The translations under genes were made by a program, and so were the position numbers. From Methanobacterium sp. UBA176 (GTDB lineage Archaea; Methanobacteriota; Methanobacteria; Methanobacteriales; Methanobacteriaceae): a DNA stretch of 64,000 nt. Below the pieces are notes generated by a model. It made no database searches and had not been told where the DNA came from. It saw only the letters and a program-made list of their open reading frames with translations. Every line of letters starts with the position of its first letter. The first letter of the stretch is position 1. The stretch spans positions 1 through 64,000 of the forward strand of contig DAVZ01000040.1 of NCBI GenBank assembly GCA_002505765.1, written 5' to 3'. Below are positions 9,604 through 16,261 of this stretch, in pieces.

Positions 9604-10014
9604 ATGAAATTAATTGCAGATAGTTTTAATAAGCGTTTTTCTGGTTGGATGATAACTTTACCCGAAGAGGACCTTAATGCCCAGCGTAGTGGCCATATCA
9701 ATAAAGAGGGCTGGCTTATTCAGTATTGCTTTGGAAAGGACGAAACTGATAAATACATGGATTATTACGCCACTAATAAGTGGTATGGTGATTCACATGT
9801 ACGTATCTATGCGGACGGCACGAAAAAAGATCTACCAGCCCTTTGTAGTATGCATAAAAGCAGTTGGTACCCTGAAGAAGCAAAACAACTGGAAGATGAA
9901 CATTTTGAATTGCAATCTAAAATCGCAGAAATGCTGATTGATAAGGGATTCGATAGATTCACCATCAACATGGCTTTAAGTGTGTGGCCAGTTAAAGACT
10001 CAAAAAAGGAGTAA
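9604..10014 (+). CDS. Hypothetical protein of the accessory region
   Basis: I do not recognise this protein. It has about 136 residues from ATG 9604, chosen because an AGGTGG Shine-Dalgarno site precedes it by five bases; an upstream ATG at 9586 is in frame but has no such site. It is soluble, rich in Trp, Tyr and charged residues, and contains WYGDSHVRIYADG and FDRFTINMALSVWP. It is the first of a short rightward run with the 617-residue protein that follows 64 bp later. Confidence 0.6.
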   Translation: MKLIADSFNKRFSGWMITLPEEDLNAQRSGHINKEGWLIQYCFGKDETDKYMDYYATNKWYGDSHVRIYADGTKKDLPALCSMHKSSWYPEEAKQLEDEHFELQSKIAEMLIDKGFDRFTINMALSVWPVKDSKKE

Positions 10015-10078
10015 TCATGCAATCCATTAATGTTTATGTGAGATCACCTAAAACAAAAAATTAGGGGATGATATTAAA

Positions 10079-11932
10079 ATGAAGGATAAACAGCCGTCTA
10101 TTAACGAATGGAAAGAATTATATTCTGCAGCAATAGAATTTAAGAAATTGAAACCATGGGACTGGATGTGGGACTCAGATATATTTGGAGTTCAAGACCC
10201 GGGCACTGGTGAAATTGGTTATTGCTGCATAATGGGAAGATCAGGCGAACATTTCGCCCTGGGAGTATATCCGGGCAGTGAAGGGTTGGAGGGGTTGTTA
10301 CGAATCTTATCTGGAGAAGAAATCCTTCCTGATGAACCTGTTGAGCTTCTTAATCAAAAATGTCTCATGGCTTCATTTGAAAACAGAGAATATATAGAAA
10401 AGCGTGATTATGAAATAATCAGAAAACTGGAGTTAAGATTCAGGGGGAAAAATGAATGGCCATTATTTAGAAGTTATCTGCCGGGCCATCTTCCATGGTA
10501 TTTAAACAGTGGAGAGGTACAGTTTCTGACCATTGCGCTTCAGCAGGCAATTCATGTTTGTAATCGTTTTAAAAATGATCCAGAGATGCTTGTTCCCCCT
10601 TCAGCTTCTGAAATATTAGTTCGGGTGCCATTAAAAGAAAATGGTCTTAAATGGAGAGACGAATGGTTAGAACCCTCTGAAATAGGTGAAAAGTTGGAGG
10701 AAATATTAATTGGGGCGGTGGATGAAGATGCTTTGAAGGATCTCCAGAAATTGAAGCGTCATGGAATCTGGGAAGCTGATTTCTTTTATTTTCATGAGGC
10801 TGTTCAGGATGGCCCCGAAGAAAGGCCATACTTTCCCTACGTAATTTTATGGGCCGAAAGAGACACTGGACTCATTTTAAACACCGAAGTAGTGAACCCG
10901 AAAGAGTGGGTGAGTGTTTTTTCAATTCAAGTGCAGGAAAATATTGAAAACACCGGATCATTACCCACTGAAATTATTGTTAAGAAAAAAGAACTTTTCA
11001 CTTTCCTTGAACCTATGACTTCTAAACTGGGAATTAAATTGACCCTAGCTTCTAATTTGAAATTAATAGACAGAATAAAAAAAGATATGCAGGATGTTCC
11101 AATGGATGATGAGGATAAGATGTTGGAGGCTGTGATGGAACTTATGATGGAAGATGAATCATTTCAGGCCATGGTTGAGGATGGATCACTTGATGATCTA
11201 ATAAAAAAGGGATCGATGCGTGATTTATTGAAAGATGAATTAATTCAATCCGTAATATGGAGAAAAAGAAGAAAATATGACAATATCACGATTAAAGATA
11301 ATGAATACGACCCTGGGCAAACCACATTATTTGATTACAACAACTCCAGTCAGGATGAAGGAGAATACATCGACAGGGAACGGGAAGTTGTGAATGATTA
11401 CCATAATTTAATCCAGGAAGAACCCGGAATTCCCCGATTAAAAGTGGAATTAAAAAAGCTGATTAAAAAAGACCCTGACTTTTTTGGCTCCTATTTAACG
11501 CTCTTTAAGATATTACAGAGTGAGGGCAGACAAAATGAAGCAGATAAATTGCTGGATGAAGCCTACAAAAGAGCAATAAACCTGATAACTGATAAAAAAG
11601 GTGAATGGCCAGACTTACTGGGGTGGGGATGTGTGGAAAACAGGCATATCATCAGTACCATTTTAAATAAGGCTGTTTTGTTGTGGAAATCCTCAAAAAC
11701 AGATGATGCTCTGGATTTATTCAGAAAACTCTTAAAATCAAATCCTGGTGATAATGCAGGTGCACGTAATTACATTCTGGCCATTAGAATGAAAATGAGC
11801 TTTAAAAAATTTGAAAAACGGTTTAATAAAGGCGGGTTCTATGATTCCCACTTAAGTGACTGGTTTGAAAAAAATTACAGGAAGTTTCCTGATGAGTTTG
11901 ACTGGTGGGATAAACTAATGGAAGAATATTGA
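10079..11932 (+). CDS. Large uncharacterised protein, DUF7309/DUF6930-like
   Basis: This 617-residue soluble protein begins with a block around PWDWMWDSDIFGVQDPGTG and GRSGEHFALGVYPGSEG that resembles the DUF7309 domain. A central DUF6930-like part (ILWAERDTGLILNTEVV, ~residues 260-330) follows, then an acidic low-complexity stretch with many Met and Glu, then a C-terminal TPR-like part (DDALDLFRKLLKSNPGDNAGARNY). The family assignment is from memory of such proteins. No catalytic motif is visible. Relatives often sit near plasmid pRiA4b ORF-3-like genes, and one lies 680 bp downstream here. Confidence 0.65.
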   Translation: MKDKQPSINEWKELYSAAIEFKKLKPWDWMWDSDIFGVQDPGTGEIGYCCIMGRSGEHFALGVYPGSEGLEGLLRILSGEEILPDEPVELLNQKCLMASFENREYIEKRDYEIIRKLELRFRGKNEWPLFRSYLPGHLPWYLNSGEVQFLTIALQQAIHVCNRFKNDPEMLVPPSASEILVRVPLKENGLKWRDEWLEPSEIGEKLEEILIGAVDEDALKDLQKLKRHGIWEADFFYFHEAVQDGPEERPYFPYVILWAERDTGLILNTEVVNPKEWVSVFSIQVQENIENTGSLPTEIIVKKKELFTFLEPMTSKLGIKLTLASNLKLIDRIKKDMQDVPMDDEDKMLEAVMELMMEDESFQAMVEDGSLDDLIKKGSMRDLLKDELIQSVIWRKRRKYDNITIKDNEYDPGQTTLFDYNNSSQDEGEYIDREREVVNDYHNLIQEEPGIPRLKVELKKLIKKDPDFFGSYLTLFKILQSEGRQNEADKLLDEAYKRAINLITDKKGEWPDLLGWGCVENRHIISTILNKAVLLWKSSKTDDALDLFRKLLKSNPGDNAGARNYILAIRMKMSFKKFEKRFNKGGFYDSHLSDWFEKNYRKFPDEFDWWDKLMEEY

Positions 11933-12103
11933 CTTGTAAACCTCTTAGATCTTATTTTTCTCTAATTTTATTGATTTAATGTACTTTTCTTTAATTATAT
12001 AATTAGAAAAATTTTCATATTTTTTAGAATATGATTCCCCCAAAATTTAATAGATATAACCATTAAAATATTAAATTATCTGAATTTTCCAATGGTGAGA
12101 TAA

Positions 12104-12277
12104 TTGAGCGAAATAGATAAAGAGATATCTGAAATTAAATTTCTACTAGAAAAAATTGAAGGAATAATCGATTCAAGGCTAATAGGAATAGAAGAACCTG
12201 ATGCGGATGAAATTGAAGAGATAAAGGCGTATCAAAAAAAGAAAAAGCAAGGGACTCTTGAGTTAAATGAAATATAG
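12104..12277 (+). CDS. Small antitoxin upstream of a ParE/RelE toxin
   Basis: A 57-residue acidic protein starts at TTG 12104 after the Shine-Dalgarno site GGTGAG. It reads LSEIDKEISEIKFLLEK and ends KQGTLELNEI. Two predicted helices followed by a charged tail are usual for the antitoxin half of such pairs. Its stop at 12277 overlaps the toxin start at 12267, which implies coupled translation. No family is certain. Confidence 0.7.
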   Translation: MSEIDKEISEIKFLLEKIEGIIDSRLIGIEEPDADEIEEIKAYQKKKKQGTLELNEI

Positions 12278-12521
12278 GGTATTTCTAGAGAAAAGGGCTC
12301 AGAAACAACTGGAAAATCTTAATGACAATGACCATATAAAAGATAAAATAATTAAACTTAAAGAAGGTTTTGTTCCTGAACTTGACATTAAAAAGTTAAA
12401 AGGCTTTAAAAACCATTATCGTTTAAGAGCAGGAGGATATAGAATTCTTTTTGAGCTTCAAGAAGGTCCTTCCATAATAGTTTATGCCATTCTACCTCGA
12501 AAGAAGGCTTATAAAAAATAA
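12267..12521 (+). CDS. RelE/ParE-family toxin
   Basis: The 84-residue protein has the compact RelE fold: MKYRVFLEKRAQKQLENL, then LKEGFVPELDIKKLKG, then YRLRAGGYRILFEL, and ends VYAILPRKKAYKK. The Arg/Tyr-rich core is that of toxins that cut mRNA on the ribosome or block gyrase. It overlaps its antitoxin by 11 bp. This module looks intact. Confidence 0.9.
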   Translation: MKYRVFLEKRAQKQLENLNDNDHIKDKIIKLKEGFVPELDIKKLKGFKNHYRLRAGGYRILFELQEGPSIIVYAILPRKKAYKK

Positions 12522-12615
12522 TCCCTTAATTTTCTTATTTATATAATTTAAAGTTCTTAAATTGTACTTTTTCCAATTCAATAAATGTTTTTCCTGATTT
12601 CTAGAGGTGTTAAAT

Positions 12616-13203
12616 ATGAAAAAGAAATTTGAACATGTTTATCAGTTCCGAATTGACCTGAAAGATATCAAACCACCCATCTGGCGCAGAATACAGGTCC
12701 CTGAAACCTATACTTTCTTTGATCTGCACGTGGCCATTCAAAATGCCATGCTCTGGAGTGGAGGCCATTTGCATAGATTCTACGTCACAGATCCATTCAC
12801 CGGGAAAAAAGTCGAATTAGAAGCTCCGGAGTGGGAGACAAATATATCTGATTGGTTTAATATGGAAAAACCGCGAGCAAGTTACGTCTATGACTTTGGC
12901 GATTGGTGGGAGCACAAAATAAAACTGGAGAAGATAATCCTCAGAGAAAAAGGCGTTAATTATCCGATATGTATCAAAGGAAAAAGAGCATCTCCACCTG
13001 AGGATAGCGGGGGTGTTTGGGGATATGAAGAGCTTTTAGAGATCATAAAAAATCCTGATCATGAAGAATACGAAGAAACACTTGAGTGGCTTGGAGGAAA
13101 ATTCGATCCGGAACATTTTGACCCCAAAGAGGTTGTTTTTGATGACCCTGATGAATATCTGGATGATGAAATTAGATTGAAAGAGGAACTTGATTTATTG
13201 TAA
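12616..13203 (+). CDS. Plasmid pRiA4b ORF-3-like protein
   Basis: About 195 residues match the pRiA4b ORF-3 family: the start is YQFRIDLKDIKPPIWRRIQV, then HVAIQNAMLWSGGHLHRFYV, YVYDFGDWWEHKI and PPEDSGGVWGYEELL. The start at ATG 12616 follows an AGAGGTG site; GTG 12607 lies inside it. The function of the family is unknown. It is common on plasmids and in accessory islands, in keeping with this region. Confidence 0.9.
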   Translation: MKKKFEHVYQFRIDLKDIKPPIWRRIQVPETYTFFDLHVAIQNAMLWSGGHLHRFYVTDPFTGKKVELEAPEWETNISDWFNMEKPRASYVYDFGDWWEHKIKLEKIILREKGVNYPICIKGKRASPPEDSGGVWGYEELLEIIKNPDHEEYEETLEWLGGKFDPEHFDPKEVVFDDPDEYLDDEIRLKEELDLL

Positions 13204-13344
13204 GTTTGTAATTTCAAAGGAATAACGGGATGTCAATTTTGGTCACAGTTCAATCATTCATCTTTTGGACATTTATCACCATAAAAATTTAATATATGTA
13301 ACTTAAAGAATATTAAGCGAGAAGGAAAGTAAATTGGTGATTCT

Positions 13345-13749
13345 TTGAAGTATGAGAAGGAAGTTAAAGAATTCCTGCAAAAACAGGACCATGTTGAACT
13401 GGCCTACCTCTTTGGTTCCATTGCCCTGCAAAAAGCAGGTAAACTTAGCGATGTAGATCTGGCGGTCTTTCTGGACGAATCACTTGATAGAAAAGAGAAG
13501 TTCAGGAAAAAACTTAGATTGATAGCTGATTTAGAGGATATATTAAAAATTGACCGTCTGGATCTGGTTATAATGAACGATGCGCCCCTTTCACTTAATT
13601 TTGAAATTATAAAGGCTAACTATCCACTTTTTATTCGGAATAAAGATCTGAAGGTAGATTTAGAACAATATATTATGTCCCGATACCTGGACCGTCAATA
13701 TTACGATAAGCGATGGGCGGACAACCTGATTAAAAAAACGGCTGAATGA
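13345..13749 (+). CDS. mntA: MntA-type nucleotidyltransferase antitoxin
   Basis: The 134-residue protein has AYLFGSIALQKAGKLSDVDL followed by AVF, the nucleotidyltransferase GS...DxD motif, and the longer C-terminal part of the MntA type that pairs with HepT (DUF86). Translation probably starts at TTG 13345, which has GGTGA seven bases upstream. The partner HepT gene follows five bases later but carries frameshifts, so the antitoxin may now be alone. Confidence 0.85.
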   Translation: MKYEKEVKEFLQKQDHVELAYLFGSIALQKAGKLSDVDLAVFLDESLDRKEKFRKKLRLIADLEDILKIDRLDLVIMNDAPLSLNFEIIKANYPLFIRNKDLKVDLEQYIMSRYLDRQYYDKRWADNLIKKTAE

Positions 13750-13753
13750 AAAG

Positions 13754-14172
13754 ATGAAAATAAAAGAAAAAATTGCCCGGAAAATAGTTGAATATGCAAG
13801 GGTATGTGGAATTTTTAAAGGAACAACCTGCAGACGAAGAAGAATTAGTAAATAATTACCTCCTGAAATCTGCTATTGAGTAATCTTCAACTGGCCATTG
13901 AATCTGCCCTGGATATTGGAGAAGTTATAATTTCTTTTGAGAATCTTGAAAAACCAGAAGACTATCGAAGCATTATAATTACGCTTGGAAAAGAGGGGAT
14001 AATCCCTGAGAAATTTGCCAGGAGATTTTCTGAGGCAGCAAAACTCAGGAACATACTGGTGCATATGTACACAGAGGTTGATCCAGCCATGATTTCACAG
14101 ATACTGGAGAATAATCTGGACGACTTTGATGAATATGCCCGATACATTGCCCGTTATGTGGATAAAATGTGA
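13754..14172 (+). pseudogene. HepT (DUF86) toxin, frameshifted
   Basis: Three reading frames are needed to follow one protein: MKIKEKIARKIVEY, then MQGYVEFLKEQPADEEELVN and NYLLKSAIE, then NLQLAIESALDIGEVIISFE and on to a normal DUF86 core ending YARYIARYVDKM. The breaks lie near 13796 and near 13887. The catalytic-type motif RNILVHMY (R-x4-H) is present in the last segment, starting from 13876. A shorter protein from that point is possible but would lack the first helices. Confidence 0.8.
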
Positions 14173-14188
14173 TTGAGTTTATTGTGAG

Positions 14189-14239
14189 TTACTCAACTTT
14201 ATGAGTGATTATTTATAAATGATTGCTCAAGTTTATGAG
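14189..14239. repeat. Two operator-like repeats, 34 bp apart (second locus)
   Basis: TTACTCAACTTTATGAG lies at 14189-14205 and TTGCTCAAGTTTATGAG at 14223-14239, separated by TGATTATTTATAAATGA. The whole 51 bp is nearly identical to 9157-9207. There is no obvious gene start directly next to it; a palindromic cluster follows. It may be a copy moved by recombination or an operator left after deletion of its gene. Confidence 0.75.
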
Positions 14240-14299
14240 TAAAACTCAATTATTATTTTTCTATGCGTTTAAATCTTGACTTTTGTGGCGTCAAATCGA

Positions 14300-14615
14300 A
14301 GCTAACAAAACTTCGTTTTGTGCTCCAAAGACCTTCGGTTTTTGAGAGATTTGACAGAATTTTTGGAGCCCTCGAACATGAAATGTTCGGGACATCGAAA
14401 GCTTTACTTTCGAATGCACGAAACTTCGTTTCGTAAGTTTTGGCGTTGAAGGAAATGAAATTTCCTGAACCGCAAAATCTGTGATTTTACAGGCCCTGAA
14501 ACGAATATTACACGTATTCCGTGTTTTTGCATTCAAAAACCCAAGGTTTTGATAGTTTTTGAGGCCCGTACGAAATTTTCAATTTCGAGAGCCCCAAACG
14601 CTTTGCGTTTGAGGG
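14300..14615. mobile_element. Long cluster of palindromes
   Basis: About ten palindromes in roughly 310 bp include CAAAAC-TTC-GTTTTG (14306-14320), CGAACAT-GAA-ATGTTCG (14373-14389), CGAAAGC-TTT-ACTTTCG (14396-14412, one mismatch), CGAAAC-TTC-GTTTCG (14419-14433), AGGAAAT-GAA-ATTTCCT (14450-14466), CGAAATT-TTC-AATTTCG (14571-14587) and CAAACGC-TTT-GCGTTTG (14595-14611). Stem sequences differ while the 3-nt loop is constant. Frames read through it are not genes. Confidence 0.8.
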
Positions 14616-14617
14616 TT

Positions 14618-14797
14618 TTATTTTAAAAATTTTAATTCTTTCACAATAATACACATTGCATTGTCCCTTAAAACCACTTTTTGCGCTTTATGTCTGTCAG
14701 ATCTCACAATCACTTTAGTTTGCGATATCTTTCTAGCCTCACAAACTATCCTATCCCCTTTTATAACAGTTCCTCTACCCGTATAAATCTCTGGCAT
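14618..14797 (-). CDS. Small basic protein paired with an RHH protein
   Basis: A 59-residue frame starts at ATG 14797, three bases after the stop of the ribbon-helix-helix gene. It reads MPEIYTGRGTVIKGDRIVCE, then ARKISQTKVIVRSDRHKAQK, then VVLRDNAMCIIVKELKFLK. It is beta-rich and basic. The tight spacing suggests one operon, perhaps a toxin-antitoxin-like pair, but I do not recognise the family. Confidence 0.65.
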   Translation of the reverse strand: MPEIYTGRGTVIKGDRIVCEARKISQTKVIVRSDRHKAQKVVLRDNAMCIIVKELKFLK

Positions 14798-14800
14798 TTA

Positions 14801-15127
14801 TTATTCTCCTAAGCGGCCTTCTTTCACGAGTTCATCTGTTATATGGGCTACAAGTTCCAGATCTAATTCTAAGTCCTCTGCTACAACATCTATATAAGCC
14901 TTTTTATATTTTTTGTAATACCCCAAAACTTCTTTTTTAGCAGTATCATAATCCACATCCCGGATTTTAATTATGTTTATTGACCTTAATTTATCCCGGA
15001 TAGCTTCTCGTGCAAAATCAGAGGCGCTTAAGAATACTCCAGCATTCACCAATCTGGTTATCTCTTCATACTCGTTTTTGGTAACTTTTGTACCAATTGT
15101 TTTATTTAATTGTTTTACATACGCCAT
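14801..15127 (-). CDS. Ribbon-helix-helix DNA-binding protein
   Basis: The 108-residue protein has an N-terminal ribbon-helix-helix of the CopG/ParD kind (IGTKVTKNEYEEITRLVNAG, then FLSASDFAREAIRDKL) and a C-terminal helical part (EVLGYYKKYKKAYIDVVAED, LDLELVAHITDEL). It probably represses its own promoter. It leads a two-gene operon with the 59-residue protein. It could be an antitoxin or a regulator of the island. Confidence 0.75.
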   Translation of the reverse strand: MAYVKQLNKTIGTKVTKNEYEEITRLVNAGVFLSASDFAREAIRDKLRSINIIKIRDVDYDTAKKEVLGYYKKYKKAYIDVVAEDLELDLELVAHITDELVKEGRLGE

Positions 15128-15254
15128 GCTACATATTATGTATAATTAACTATATAAAACAATCACAATCTCAAAATATATGTCCGGAGGATCCTTTCTG
15201 AATGCTGGAGCATTTTAGAATCCTCGAAAAACGTTGAAAAAGGCTCTTCAATAT

Positions 15255-15341
15255 AACCTTGTCCTAAGATAGTCTGATTTAAGCTAATACCTAAAAAAGA
15301 TAGAAACAAAAATTTCAATCCTACTGTGGTCTGATTTAAGA
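15255..15341 (-). CRISPR. Relic CRISPR: two degenerate repeats and one spacer
   Basis: At 15255-15284 the last 23 bases match the array repeat with one mismatch (TAAGATAG for TAAAATAG), while the first seven are degraded. At 15312-15341 the first and last parts match (ATTTCAATCCTA, GGTCTGATTTAAG) with about five differences inside and at the end. The 27 bp between them would be a shortened spacer. This is the same repeat family as the main array 12 kb away, so it is probably a remnant of a second array. Confidence 0.8.
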
Positions 15342-15453
15342 TAGTAGTGATCTATTATCACGGGCCCGTAAAATGCTTTAATGGGCAAAATAGGATATTA
15401 AATATCCTTAAATAAAAATAATAAGTTATATATTAATCATTCGAATTGAAAAA

Positions 15454-15717
15454 TTAGTAACTATCGTCATGATGACCAAACCATACAAAAACAACAGTTC
15501 TATTCTCTTCATCCACTCTAAAACACAGTAAAAAACTATTGTCGCCGATATGAACTCTTTTGTAACGTTGCAAAGGCCTTTTAAGATTCTTATAATGGTT
15601 AGGGTTAGTTAAAATTTCATTAACTTTTTTCCAAACTGCCTCATGAGCTTTTGAATTTTTCTTTGCAAGTTTTCTAAGTCTTTTATCTACTTTCTCTCCA
15701 AACTTCTTCCTGTACAT
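15454..15717 (-). CDS. RelE-family toxin
   Basis: From ATG 15717 the protein has about 87 residues, MYRKKFGEKVDKRLRKLAKK, with ILTNPNHYKNLKRPL, RYKRVHIGDNSFLLCFRVDE and VVFVWFGHHDDSY: a complete RelE fold. A further in-frame ATG at 15768 would add 17 residues that look like read-through of the antitoxin gene. The start overlaps the antitoxin end by 35 bp. Likely a ribosome-dependent mRNA interferase. Confidence 0.9.
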   Translation of the reverse strand: MYRKKFGEKVDKRLRKLAKKNSKAHEAVWKKVNEILTNPNHYKNLKRPLQRYKRVHIGDNSFLLCFRVDEENRTVVFVWFGHHDDSY

Positions 15718-15949
15718 GTCTATCTTTGGAATTCCTTGCTTCTTTTCGCATGTTTTCAAAGTATTCATCCACGTCGTCGATTTCGATAAAATCTTCTTCT
15801 TCGGCTTCCATGATGGCTTTAACTAACCTTGGATCTTCCTCTTCTTCTGGATTAAATGCAACTTCTTTACCGTCAATCATTACTACTTTTAATTTTTCAT
15901 GATGTTTTTTATTTTGAGCCATGGCGTCCACCATATTAATCCGCCTCAT
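15683..15949 (-). CDS. Antitoxin of the RelE pair
   Basis: Up to 88 residues; ATG 15934 (MVDAMAQ) or 15922 are also possible starts. The centre is very acidic (FNPEEEEDPRLVKAIMEAEE, DFIEIDDVDEYFENM), with KVVMIDGKEVAF before it. Overlap with the RelE toxin gene and the acidic composition support an antitoxin role. It resembles small archaeal proteins found next to RelE toxins. Confidence 0.8.
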   Translation of the reverse strand: MRRINMVDAMAQNKKHHEKLKVVMIDGKEVAFNPEEEEDPRLVKAIMEAEEEDFIEIDDVDEYFENMRKEARNSKDRHVQEEVWRESR

Positions 15950-16261
15950 AGTTATACATATAATTATTATTTCGTGTTAATATAAAGTTATTCAGTGATA
16001 ATAGGCGCATGTCAAAATTATTTTTTGTGTAGTAGCAAATAATAAATTGAGAATTATTTTCTTGATTTTCCTTAGTACTGAATTCCAGCATTATTTGGTG
16101 TGCCTGTTTTTCTGTTATCTTCTAGCCACAAGCTTTCAGGCCCCAGATTCTGCTTAAAAATGTCACCTTTTAATGGATTGTAAATGGATTTCTAATATTT
16201 ATTTTGATAATTCAGCGTGTTAAATATTCTTTAGCCTAAGTAAAAGGTTTAAATAACATTT
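15950..16261. other. Gene-free stretch between the RelE pair and cas3
   Basis: This is AT-rich sequence without a reading frame worth reporting. A TATA-like element for the leftward antitoxin gene lies around 15953-15985 (ATACATATAATTATTATTT on the + strand). The right part is the 3' flank of the left cas effector operon and may hold its terminator, but I see no clear stem and T-run. Confidence 0.5.

Noticed and set aside
14291..14536. Minus-strand frame of 81 codons
   Set aside because: It also runs through palindromes only and has no sign of coding.
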